From: Spirochaetaceae bacterium
Lineage (GTDB): Bacteria > Spirochaetota > Spirochaetia > B11-G9
Reading direction: 5' to 3'
DNA: 25,363 nt
NCBI GenBank assembly: GCA_030633365.1
Contig: DAOVSY010000005.1
Span: 1 to 25,363 of the forward strand
Positions 15,066 through 22,889 of this stretch are shown here, in pieces (positions within the stretch are counted from its first letter, which is position 1; each line of letters starts with the position of its first letter). The translations under genes were made by a program, and so were the position numbers. Below the pieces are notes generated by a model that was not told the origin of the DNA, searched no databases, and saw only the letters and a list, made by a program, of their open reading frames with translations.

Positions 15066-16058
15066 ATGGCTTCTGCTAATGATTCACAAATAGAAAAATA
15101 CAAAAATCTGGCTGCATGGCAGGAAAAAAAGATTCTTGAAAGTAAAAGAGAAATTGAAGATCTAAAAATTCTCTATGAAAATGTAGTTGAACACAGTACT
15201 CTTAACGAAGATGAACTTGAGAAAGCAAATTTAGAAACAAAAGAGTTATTAAACTCTATGAAAAAATATCTTTCTTCCCAACTATTTAATTCTATTGTAA
15301 GAGCACCATCTAAAGATCTGGACTTATCATATAAACGCAAAAAATTTACTATCTTCTTTTCTGATATTGTTGGGTTTACCCAGATAACAGATATGATTGA
15401 ACCTGAAGCACTTTCCAGTCTTCTTAATGAATATTTGAATGAGATGTCCGAGATAGCTGTAAAATATGGTGGTACTATAGATAAGTTTATTGGTGATGCT
15501 ATAATGATATTTTTTGGGGATACTGATTTTAGTGATGAAGACGAACCAGGAAAGCAATGTATTAGAATGGCTCTTGAAATGAAAAAGAAAACAGAAGCTC
15601 TTAGTGAAGGATGGATAGCCAAAGGTTCTCCCAGCCATTTAAAAATCCGGATGGGAATAAATACAGGGTTTTGTACTGTTGGTAATTTTGGAAGCAGTAA
15701 CAGAATGGATTATACAATAATAGGTGGGCAGGTCAATATTGCATCCCGTCTTGAAAAAATATCTGATGAAAACTCTGTTACAATCAGCAATTCAACTTAT
15801 AAACTGGTAAAAGATATAGTTGTCGTTGAACCACCTGTAAGTAAGTCCATTAAGGGAATAAGTCATCCTATTGAAGTTTACAAAGTTATTAGATTAAAAG
15901 ATGAGGAAGAACAATCAAAAAGTGAATATTGCATAACAATTGATAACGGTTTTGTTCTTAAACCCATAAGTTTTGATAAAAACTATACTTCAGAATCTGA
16001 AAAGGGAATCATTGTAAGTTCACTTGAATTAGCTTTAGATTGCATCAGGAAAAAATAA
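15066..16058 (+). CDS. Class III adenylate/guanylate cyclase, class IIIb signature
   Basis: The 330-residue soluble protein makes cyclic nucleotide, probably cAMP. Residues 1-75 look like a coiled coil (KILESKREIEDLKILYENVV, ELEKANLETKELL). The catalytic domain spans about 90-275. Metal-binding residues are Asp100 (FFSDIVGFT) and Asp144 (FIGDAIMIFFG). Substrate-choice residues are Lys140 and Thr217 (DYTIIGG), the Lys/Thr pair of class IIIb adenylate cyclases. Asn224 and Arg228 (VNIASRLE) are the transition-state residues. An unassigned tail of about 55 residues follows. The gene starts 10 bp after the M16 protease gene with GGAG upstream, so it is probably co-transcribed. Its last 14 bases overlap the end of the convergent STAS gene, tying its expression physically to the partner-switching operon. 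Confidence 0.92.
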   Translation: MASANDSQIEKYKNLAAWQEKKILESKREIEDLKILYENVVEHSTLNEDELEKANLETKELLNSMKKYLSSQLFNSIVRAPSKDLDLSYKRKKFTIFFSDIVGFTQITDMIEPEALSSLLNEYLNEMSEIAVKYGGTIDKFIGDAIMIFFGDTDFSDEDEPGKQCIRMALEMKKKTEALSEGWIAKGSPSHLKIRMGINTGFCTVGNFGSSNRMDYTIIGGQVNIASRLEKISDENSVTISNSTYKLVKDIVVVEPPVSKSIKGISHPIEVYKVIRLKDEEEQSKSEYCITIDNGFVLKPISFDKNYTSESEKGIIVSSLELALDCIRKK

Positions 16059-16389
16059 TTTCCACTTTACCATACAGTTTTTGAAAATTACTTAGAGATT
16101 TAACCTGCCAGGGTATTGTGTTACTTCCTTTTATTGAAATATCCTTATCAAGTTGTCTCATCTTTATTATAAATAAACTTAAAGAAGAAATCCCTGAACT
16201 ATTCAGGAATACAAGATCTTTCATATCCAGGGTTAAAGGCAGTCCTGTTGTTTCATTAGCTGCTTTGGTTAGAAGTTCAAAAATTTCTCTATACTCATCC
16301 TTGTCCTGAAGACGAAGGGTTCCTGACATTTTTACGAGTCTGTCCTTTTTCTTATATTCAATTGTATAATTATCCTGTTTAATTTCCAT
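16045..16389 (-). CDS. STAS-domain anti-sigma-factor-antagonist-like protein (slr1659 type)
   Basis: A 114-residue single STAS domain. The phosphorylation loop reads FLNSSGISSL, and Ser64 aligns with the SpoIIAA serine that is phosphorylated by a switch kinase and dephosphorylated by a PP2C phosphatase; Asn replaces the preceding Asp. The pattern of GTLRLQDKDEY, the long LDMKDLVFLNSSGI strand and the ending SNTIPWQVKSLSNFQKLYG matches the cyanobacterial slr1659-type regulators as I recall them. It is the last gene of the four-gene operon, 10 bp after the GHKL gene, with GAGG before the ATG. It probably binds its partner only when Ser64 is unphosphorylated. Confidence 0.88.
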   Translation of the reverse strand: MEIKQDNYTIEYKKKDRLVKMSGTLRLQDKDEYREIFELLTKAANETTGLPLTLDMKDLVFLNSSGISSLSLFIIKMRQLDKDISIKGSNTIPWQVKSLSNFQKLYGKVEIIFS

Positions 16390-16399
16390 TTATTAACCT

Positions 16400-16936
16400 C
16401 TATTCTAAATTTAACTTAAATGTAACAGCAACATTATTCATCTCTTTGCTGTCTTTATAAAAATCGAAATTAGTTTCAACCTGGTAATCTTTTTTTATTA
16501 GGATTAAACCAATTCCCGATTCACTTTTATTATCGGATTCTTCTACTATTTTATCAAGAAAAAGCTGATCCAGGTCATGTGAATATAGTTTTTTACAAAT
16601 TTCTATAAAAGTTGTTTTCCTATGTTGGGGTATAGTATTAGTTATTCTGCATATCAGATCATTGGATCTTTTTTTCACTATTATTACTATCGGTTGAGAG
16701 TTGTTTTTTGTAAATTTTACTGCATTCTCTATAAATTCATTAATAACCGTAGAAATTAGATTATGAGAAGTCTCGTTTTCAAAATAAGAACCAAAATATT
16801 CTGCTATAAAATCTGAAAGAGAACTTGCTCTTGCCCAGTTATCAAAAATATCGAGAGGAAGAAAACTGAATGTAAATATGCTTTCCATATTTTTTTCAAA
16901 TTCAATTTTATCTCCTATAATTATCCGTTCTTCCAT
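16400..16936 (-). CDS. GHKL-fold switch kinase/anti-factor-like protein (slr1658 / DUF6272 type)
   Basis: The 178-residue protein has a histidine-kinase-like ATPase core. The N-box is NEFIENAVKF with Glu67 and Asn71. A G2-like loop is ESGIGLILIKKDY (139-151). The usual DxGxG G1 box is not evident between them, where the sequence reads CRITNTIPQHRKTT. An N-terminal segment NWARASSLSDFIAEYF fits the slr1658-type/SiaB-like regulator family. By analogy with SpoIIAB/RsbW/SiaB it would phosphorylate the STAS protein, but kinase activity is uncertain. It is flanked at 10-11 bp by the PP2C phosphatase and STAS genes, with AAGGAAG before the ATG at 16936. Confidence 0.82.
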   Translation of the reverse strand: MEERIIIGDKIEFEKNMESIFTFSFLPLDIFDNWARASSLSDFIAEYFGSYFENETSHNLISTVINEFIENAVKFTKNNSQPIVIIVKKRSNDLICRITNTIPQHRKTTFIEICKKLYSHDLDQLFLDKIVEESDNKSESGIGLILIKKDYQVETNFDFYKDSKEMNNVAVTFKLNLE

Positions 16937-16947
16937 ATCTTTCTTCC

Positions 16948-18342
16948 TTATACCTTTTTTTTAATTATCATAATTGACATATCGTCATATACTTTTTCAT
17001 GTCCCATATAAATCAGACAACTTTTTATTATAGTGCTTCTTATTGTATCTGCACTCTTTTTTCGTACAGAAAGGGCTGCATTAATTATACCCTCTTTTCC
17101 AAATTCCACATTATTACTGTTCATAGCTTCAGTTAGTCCATCTGTGTACAGAATCATAATATCATCATTTTTTAATTCAAATGTTAGTGTATCCAGATAA
17201 CTTTCTACATTTTCTTCAAGACCTGCATACATACCATAATCCTGAGATGAAATGTCTCTGATATCACCGTTTGCACTGATTATAATTACAGACTCATGCT
17301 GTCCGGTAAGTATAAATTGACCTTTACCCATATACTTTAGTATTAAAAGTGTCATTATTCTGTGGTCAGATGTTTTATGTCTGAAGTCATAGAGTAATTT
17401 ATTTATTATCTCAAAAATTCTTTTAATATTATTTTGTTCAATTTGACTTAGTGCACGTATTGCTGTATGAACCATCATCATTATAAGACCTGAATGAAGG
17501 CCATGATCTGTAACATCCCCAATTGTGATTATTCCTGTGTCATTGAAAGAAATAGTATCATAGTAGTCTCCACCCACTTCATCCGCCGGAATCATCCTGC
17601 AAGAGATGTCCAGATCTTTGAAGTTTGAATATTCTTCTTTCTGAGGGAGAACAAGGGTTTGTATATGCTTTGCTACATCCAGTTCTGTGGTAAGATGTAT
17701 ATTTTCATATTTAAGCTTTTCATTTAAATCTGCAATTTTTACGTTAGCAGCTCTCAGACTGTACCTGAAAAAAAATTCTCGTTTTCTGATTCTAAATTGG
17801 GCGATTTTAAATGCTAATGCAACAATACTTGCACTGCCTATATTTATAAGTGTCATTCTAAAGGCCACATCAGCATAAAACCCTGAACTGAAGTAGATAA
17901 TTAGATAATAGATGAATGAAATCAATACAACTGATATTGTATATATAAGAGATAATGGAAGTAATCCACAACCAATTATAGACAAAAAAATCCAAAATAG
18001 CAGTGTAGAACTCTCATTATTCATAACCCCACTTAAATGTGCAGCCATAAGACTGGTACCTAAAAACAATAAAAATGCAAAAAACTGTCCATATTTTTTT
18101 AATAGTGGTATGAATGAAGAAATTACTACAATGCCTCCAAGTAAAATTGCATACATTCTGCCTACCAACATTTGGTTGTATACATCTGGGAAACTTATCT
18201 GGTCACTGAACAATAACAGGATAATTGGAATTACTGTACTAACCGGAGCTACTACTTTATTAATTTTCCAAAGAGATTCAGCTTGTTCAAGATTGTATTG
18301 TAACTTAAGTTCAGGAGATTGTGCTGCAAAATTATCTTCCAT
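16948..18342 (-). CDS. Membrane-bound SpoIIE/RsbU-type PP2C phosphatase
   Basis: This 464-residue protein should dephosphorylate the STAS protein encoded two genes downstream. Residues 32-180 hold about six hydrophobic segments (for example 32-46, 63-81, 87-103, 112-131, 133-153, 164-180), a probable membrane sensor with no known ligand domain. A short coiled coil (196-222) leads to the PP2C domain (about 223-464), which has its metal-binding motifs: VGGDYYD (256-262), GDVTDHG (275-281), LYTDGLTE (398-405) and YDDMSI (452-457). It is therefore expected to be active. It lies 9 bp after the acyltransferase-like gene and 11 bp before the GHKL gene, with AGGAAA upstream of the ATG. Confidence 0.93.
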   Translation of the reverse strand: MEDNFAAQSPELKLQYNLEQAESLWKINKVVAPVSTVIPIILLLFSDQISFPDVYNQMLVGRMYAILLGGIVVISSFIPLLKKYGQFFAFLLFLGTSLMAAHLSGVMNNESSTLLFWIFLSIIGCGLLPLSLIYTISVVLISFIYYLIIYFSSGFYADVAFRMTLINIGSASIVALAFKIAQFRIRKREFFFRYSLRAANVKIADLNEKLKYENIHLTTELDVAKHIQTLVLPQKEEYSNFKDLDISCRMIPADEVGGDYYDTISFNDTGIITIGDVTDHGLHSGLIMMMVHTAIRALSQIEQNNIKRIFEIINKLLYDFRHKTSDHRIMTLLILKYMGKGQFILTGQHESVIIISANGDIRDISSQDYGMYAGLEENVESYLDTLTFELKNDDIMILYTDGLTEAMNSNNVEFGKEGIINAALSVRKKSADTIRSTIIKSCLIYMGHEKVYDDMSIMIIKKKV

Positions 18343-18351
18343 ATTGCTTTC

Positions 18352-19329
18352 CTATTTATACCTGAATATTTTATGATGACGGTTTTTTAGTTCAGAGATC
18401 TTATCCGTTACAAGGAGATTCCACATCCCTCCAAAATCACTGTATTGTAATTTGATTCCTGTTTCTTTCATTATAAACTTATTTTTGTAATAAGTGCCAG
18501 TGTATTCGTCATCATCATCATACGTTGTCCATACACTGTCAAAATGTGCAATTGTGGTACCATATTGTGTTAGATATTCCATCATTTGTTTGAAGGCCAT
18601 TATTCCTTTTTTACCCGCAGAGAATATAGCCATTACCTCTCCAATTCGACTATCTTCTCCTGGAATAGTAAAATGTATTGATTCTTCTTTTCTACCACCT
18701 GCAATAGTAGCAAACATGAATGGACAACAATGATCTGGTGTACGGATTACTATTCGGGCTAAACTTAATATTTGATTTTCTTTATCATAGACTGCAAAAT
18801 AATCACAATTTAAATCAAAGGGCTTTACTACATCAAGATCATAATTTAGATCCTTATAATAGTAAAATTCTCTTGCATACTGATGACATCGTTTTATTTC
18901 ATCGGGAAGTATTACTTCTCTAAGAGTAAATCCATAACTAAATTCAATAATTTCAAGAGGGCGTTTTACAGAGTGTATAATTTGTATGTTTTCCTGTTCT
19001 TTAATATCAATATCTATAAAACCAGCTTTGTTTAGTAGAATTGTCATTCTTTTTATATAGCTGTCATCAATTTTTCCGTTATAAGTATTTATAAGTTTTA
19101 ATTTACCCTCTCTGTAGAGCATTAGCCTTATTTGTGAAAGTATGTAAAGATTTTCTTTTTTATCGGGAGTTTCTTTTATAAGATCATCAAATGTTTTTGT
19201 TATTAGATTATTCATAATTAAATGGCCAAGATCAATGGTAAGTTCCAGTTCCGGTATTGAATCAAATTCAATATCAGAGAAATCAAAATTAGTACTATCG
19301 ATTTTTAGTAGTGTATTTGAATTTAGCAT
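18352..19329 (-). CDS. GNAT-fold acyltransferase-like protein leading the partner-switching operon
   Basis: The 325-residue protein is not a family I can name firmly. Residues 1-125 are a soluble helical region (ENLYILSQIRLMLYREGKL). Residues about 130-305 look like a GNAT fold of the FeeM/autoinducer-synthase kind: REVILPDEIKRCHQYAREFYYYKDLNYDLD, the strand pair CDYFAVYDKENQILSLARIVIRT, then EVMAIFSAGKKGIMAFKQMMEYL. A DDDDE run lies at 271-275. There is no signal peptide or membrane helix. It could make an N-acyl signal or modify a protein. It is the first gene of an operon with the PP2C phosphatase 9 bp downstream. No Shine-Dalgarno precedes ATG 19329, but a TATACT hexamer ends six bases before it, inside a 12-base palindrome. 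Confidence 0.7.
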   Translation of the reverse strand: MLNSNTLLKIDSTNFDFSDIEFDSIPELELTIDLGHLIMNNLITKTFDDLIKETPDKKENLYILSQIRLMLYREGKLKLINTYNGKIDDSYIKRMTILLNKAGFIDIDIKEQENIQIIHSVKRPLEIIEFSYGFTLREVILPDEIKRCHQYAREFYYYKDLNYDLDVVKPFDLNCDYFAVYDKENQILSLARIVIRTPDHCCPFMFATIAGGRKEESIHFTIPGEDSRIGEVMAIFSAGKKGIMAFKQMMEYLTQYGTTIAHFDSVWTTYDDDDEYTGTYYKNKFIMKETGIKLQYSDFGGMWNLLVTDKISELKNRHHKIFRYK

Positions 19330-19333
19330 TACA

Positions 19334-19345
19334 CCAGTATACTGG
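19334..19345 (-). promoter_or_regulatory. Perfect 12-base palindrome containing a -10-like hexamer at the start of the partner-switching operon
   Basis: CCAGTATACTGG is self-complementary and ends four bases before the ATG of the acyltransferase-like gene. It contains TATACT (19336-19341) six bases upstream of the start codon. No clear -35 is present 16-18 bases further up. It may be an operator over the core promoter. Confidence 0.4.
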
Positions 19346-19392
19346 AAAAAATAGAAATGAAAAGAAGAAAAAAAGTAGCTATATTGAAATTT

Positions 19393-20193
19393 TTATTGTT
19401 TCATTTCATTAACAGTTTTAATTAGTAGTCTGGGATTATCTGTCATAACAGTATCTACTCCCATTTTAAATAATCGTATCATGTCCTTTTTATTATTAAT
19501 TGTCCAAAGGTGTACCTTAATTCCTCTTTTGTGGAAAATTTTTATAAGAGATTTTGTAAGGACTCTGGTCTTATCCTCGTATTCAGGAATTTGTGCAGCA
19601 TCAGCTGCGAACTTTCCATGGAATCTGAGAAGTCCGGTTTTATTTAATATAACTATTTTGTAGATTTCTGAATGTGAAAATGAACTTGCAATTTCCGGAA
19701 TATGGATTCTGATCTGTTTAATTATATCATCATGAAAACTTGCACCCAGTACTCTGTTTTGTGCATTATTTGCTCTGATTATTTTTGCGAATTCATAAAC
19801 CAGATTTATATTATTATCTTTAAGGTCAATGTTAAATCTCATTTCAGGCAGAGCTTTTAATGCTTCATCTAAAGTTAAAATTTTAACCCCTTTTCCTCTA
19901 AAGGGGAAAGTCTGCCCACCATCTCTTGTAAAGATATAACCTGCATCTACAGTCATTAACTCTTTGTAGGTCTTATTTCCAACAAGATCCTTATCTCCGG
20001 TTAGTCGTTCAAGAGTGTCATCATGCCATATAACACATACTCCATCGCTACTAAGATGGATATCTGTTTCCAGGCAGTCAACTCCAAGTTCAGCAGCACT
20101 CTTAAAAGCCTGAAGGGTATTTTCCGGAAAAAATGCAGAATCTCCTCTATGAGCAACCACTTTTAGAGCATTTTTAAAATATTTGTGATCCAT
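19393..20193 (-). CDS. Glycerophosphodiester phosphodiesterase, cytoplasmic type
   Basis: The enzyme hydrolyses glycerophosphodiesters from phospholipid breakdown to glycerol-3-phosphate and an alcohol. The 266-residue protein has the family's TIM-barrel motifs: HRG at 15-17 followed by PENTLQAF, ETDIHLSSDG (Glu42, Asp44 as metal ligands), WHDDTLERLTG (catalytic His57), and the closing VHLWTINNKKDMIRLFKMGVDTVMTDNPRLL. There is no signal peptide, so it resembles cytoplasmic UgpQ rather than periplasmic GlpQ. The start at ATG 20193 has no Shine-Dalgarno. A promoter with both hexamers places transcription at the ATG. It is divergent from topA across 106 bp. Confidence 0.94.
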   Translation of the reverse strand: MDHKYFKNALKVVAHRGDSAFFPENTLQAFKSAAELGVDCLETDIHLSSDGVCVIWHDDTLERLTGDKDLVGNKTYKELMTVDAGYIFTRDGGQTFPFRGKGVKILTLDEALKALPEMRFNIDLKDNNINLVYEFAKIIRANNAQNRVLGASFHDDIIKQIRIHIPEIASSFSHSEIYKIVILNKTGLLRFHGKFAADAAQIPEYEDKTRVLTKSLIKIFHKRGIKVHLWTINNKKDMIRLFKMGVDTVMTDNPRLLIKTVNEMKQ

Positions 20194-20199
20194 TTTGAT

Positions 20200-20228
20200 A
20201 CAATAATTCAGAATAGATTATCAATCAA
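20200..20228 (-). promoter_or_regulatory. Predicted promoter for the glycerophosphodiesterase gene, leaderless geometry
   Basis: On the minus strand -35 TTGATT (20223-20228), a 17-base spacer and -10 TATTGT (20200-20205) are followed by six bases and then the ATG at 20193. The start codon is at or next to the predicted transcription start. Confidence 0.5.
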
Positions 20229-20299
20229 GTTGATCTTTATTAAAAAATATATAACATTACTTGAATTGATAAGCAGATCCTTAAGGAATGGGTATATAA

Positions 20300-22849
20300 A
20301 TGACTGGAAAGATATTCGTAATTGTTGAATCACCGACTAAAGCAAAAACTATTCGTAAATTTCTACCTGATAATTATATTGTTGATGCCAGTATTGGCCA
20401 TGTCAGGGACCTTCCCAAGTCTGCGGCAGATATACCAAAAAAACTGAAGAGTGAAGAATGGACCAAGCTTGGAATTGATGTTGAAAATGACTTTAAACCT
20501 CTTTATGTGACTCCCAAAGGGAAAGGTAAAATTGTCAGGGAGTTGAAAAAGAAACTAAAAGAAGCTGATTTACTTTTACTTGCAACTGATGAAGATAGAG
20601 AAGGGGAAAGTATTTCCTGGCATCTTGTAGATATTTTAAAACCAAAAGTTCCTGTTAAAAGAATGGTTTTTCATGAGATAACTAAAAAAGCAATAACAAG
20701 AGCTCTTGAGACTGGAAGGGAGATAGATATAAACCTTGTTAATGCCCAGGAAACAAGAAGAATACTTGATCGACTTTATGGTTATACTCTTTCTCCGTTA
20801 ATATGGAAAAAAATATCCTATGGCCTTTCTGCAGGAAGAGTTCAATCTCCAGGGTTAAGACTTATTGTAGATAGAGAAAGAGATAGGATAAAATTTAAAA
20901 AAGCAGTCTACTGGGATCTTTCAGCAGTTATTTCTCCTGGGCCCGGGAGAGGAAAGGAACTTTTTGAAGCAAAACTTGAATCTGTAGATAATAAACGGGT
21001 ATCAACGGGAAAAGATTTTGATCCACTTACAGGAAAAGTTCTTGAAAATAAAAACGTACTGATTCTTGATGAAAAATCAGCAAAGACCCTTGAAGACACA
21101 CTTATAAAGGGAAACTGGAAAGTTAGTTCTATTGGAGAAAGATCATTCCTTCAAAAACCCTCTCCTCCTTTTATTACCTCCACACTACAGCAGGATGGAA
21201 ATAGAAAGCTTAGAATGTCAGCCAGAGAAACAATGAGAACGGCTCAGCATCTTTATGAACAGGGATTTATTACATACATGCGTACAGATTCTCCAACTTT
21301 AAGTGCTGAAGGTACTGGTGGAGCTATAGAGAGCGTTAAAAGGCTCTATGGAGATAATTATCTTACTGAAACACCCCGACAGTTTTCTTCAAAGTCCAAA
21401 GGGGCTCAGGAAGCTCATGAGGCTATACGACCTGCTGGTGAAATTTTTGTTCATCCAGATGATACAGGTTTATCAGGCAGAGAACTGGCTCTATATTCAT
21501 TAATATGGAAAAGAACCTTAGCTTCCCAGATGAAAGCTGCTGAGAAAATTTCCACAACTGCAAAAATTGAAGCTGACAATGCAATCTTTTCTGCAACAGG
21601 AACAAGAATTGCTTTTCCTGGATTTTTGCGTGTTTATGTAGAAGGAAAAGATGAACCCGATGCTGCTTTAGATGATAAAGAAACATTTCTTCCGGAACTC
21701 AAAGAGGGGCAAGGAGTAGTTCTGGATAAACTTAGCTCAATTAAGCATGAAACAAAGGCTCCGGCAAGATACACAGAGGCAGCTTTGGTAAGTCAGCTTG
21801 AAAAAATGGGAATTGGACGTCCTTCTACATATGCTTCAATAATTAATACACTTTTCGATCGACAATATATTAGACGTCAGGGAACTGCTCTGGTTCCCAC
21901 TTTTACTGGTTTTGCAGTTATTCAGTTACTGGAAAATCATTTTAACTATCTAATTGAATATAGTTTTACTTCGGAGATGGAAAGTGCTCTTGATGAAATA
22001 TCATTAGGAAAAGTAGATCGGATAAAGTATCTGGAGAAGTTTTATCTTGGGAAAAATGGTCTTAAAGCTCAGGTTGAAAATAGAGAAAAAGAGATAAAAC
22101 CCGAGGATGCCAGAACAATAATGCTTCCTCACCTTGGACCTATTCCAGGAGTTAAGGTAGGAAAATACGGCCCCTATTTTATCCAGGAGCAGGAAGGAGA
22201 TAAAGACAGTATTCATGCTTCCATCCCTGAAGAGATTGCACCTGCTGATCTTTCGGAATCTTATATTCTTGAAATTATAGAACTTCAGAAAAACGGTCCT
22301 GTTCCCATTGGTACTGACCCTGAAACAGGTAAGAATATTTACTGTCTTACAGGACGTTATGGTGCATATTTTCAGTTGGGTGAAAAAACTGATGATGTTC
22401 CAAAACCAAAGAGAGCCAGTTTACCAAAAGGAAAGAAACCAAAAGAAGTTACTATGGAAGATGCTCTCAGGCAGCTTAGCCTTCCAAGGCTTGTAGGGAT
22501 GCATCCGGACACAGGACTTGAAGTAAGAGTTAATGAAGGACGTTTTGGACCTTATATTGCACATAATGAAGAGTTCAGGTCATTAAAAAAAGATGATGAG
22601 CTGTTTTCTGTTACTCTTGAAAGGTGTATTGAGATTCTTGCAGAGCCTAAAAAAGGCAGAGGTGGTTCGACAGTATTAAAAGATTTTACGGGTGATAAAA
22701 AAACTTCTTTAACAATTATTGACGGCAGATATGGACCATATATAAAGTATGGTAAGAAAAATATAAAACTCCCAGATGAGAAAAAAGATAAAAAAGTTAT
22801 TGAAGCATTAACAGTAGAAGAGGTCATGGCAATAGTTAAGGACGCATAA
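20300..22849 (+). CDS. topA: DNA topoisomerase I (type IA)
   Basis: Topoisomerase I relaxes negative supercoils through a transient 5'-phosphotyrosine link. The 849-residue protein opens with the Toprim domain (FVIVESPTKAKTI; acidic residues in LLLLATDEDREGESISWH). The active-site tyrosine is Tyr326 in FITYMRTDSPTLS. The block MGIGRPSTYASIINTL and the cleavage-domain LYGYTLSPLIWKKI..GLSAGRVQSPGLRLI are typical. The C-terminal region has no Cys4 zinc fingers. It carries about four short repeats built on GRYGPYI/KYGPYF (from GVKVGKYGPYF, GRYGAYFQLG, GRFGPYIAHN, GRYGPYIKYG), the alternative topoisomerase C-terminal repeat. The start ATG 20300 has AAGGA at rather long spacing. It ends 40 bp from a convergent hydrolase gene. 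Confidence 0.97.
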   Translation: MTGKIFVIVESPTKAKTIRKFLPDNYIVDASIGHVRDLPKSAADIPKKLKSEEWTKLGIDVENDFKPLYVTPKGKGKIVRELKKKLKEADLLLLATDEDREGESISWHLVDILKPKVPVKRMVFHEITKKAITRALETGREIDINLVNAQETRRILDRLYGYTLSPLIWKKISYGLSAGRVQSPGLRLIVDRERDRIKFKKAVYWDLSAVISPGPGRGKELFEAKLESVDNKRVSTGKDFDPLTGKVLENKNVLILDEKSAKTLEDTLIKGNWKVSSIGERSFLQKPSPPFITSTLQQDGNRKLRMSARETMRTAQHLYEQGFITYMRTDSPTLSAEGTGGAIESVKRLYGDNYLTETPRQFSSKSKGAQEAHEAIRPAGEIFVHPDDTGLSGRELALYSLIWKRTLASQMKAAEKISTTAKIEADNAIFSATGTRIAFPGFLRVYVEGKDEPDAALDDKETFLPELKEGQGVVLDKLSSIKHETKAPARYTEAALVSQLEKMGIGRPSTYASIINTLFDRQYIRRQGTALVPTFTGFAVIQLLENHFNYLIEYSFTSEMESALDEISLGKVDRIKYLEKFYLGKNGLKAQVENREKEIKPEDARTIMLPHLGPIPGVKVGKYGPYFIQEQEGDKDSIHASIPEEIAPADLSESYILEIIELQKNGPVPIGTDPETGKNIYCLTGRYGAYFQLGEKTDDVPKPKRASLPKGKKPKEVTMEDALRQLSLPRLVGMHPDTGLEVRVNEGRFGPYIAHNEEFRSLKKDDELFSVTLERCIEILAEPKKGRGGSTVLKDFTGDKKTSLTIIDGRYGPYIKYGKKNIKLPDEKKDKKVIEALTVEEVMAIVKDA

Positions 22850-22856
22850 CCGAGCA

Positions 22857-22869
22857 GGAACGAAGTTCC
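22857..22869. repeat. Short inverted repeat between topA and the convergent hydrolase gene
   Basis: GGAAC and GTTCC flank GAA in the 40-bp gap between the two stop codons. Adjacent GACC-A-GGTC (22870-22878) is a second small palindrome. Neither is followed by a T-run, so a terminator role is uncertain. Confidence 0.35.
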
Positions 22870-22889
22870 GACCAGGTCAAGGATGCAAG

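Noticed and set aside
15173..15638. Two overlapping minus-strand open frames of 149 and 103 codons inside the cyclase gene
   Set aside because: The opposite strand encodes every catalytic motif of a class III cyclase. The minus frames have no ribosome-binding site or recognisable domain.
17912..18376. 154-codon open frame on the plus strand opposite the phosphatase gene
   Set aside because: The minus-strand frame encodes a complete SpoIIE-type phosphatase with all motifs. The plus frame has no family resemblance and is a shadow of its membrane-coding region.
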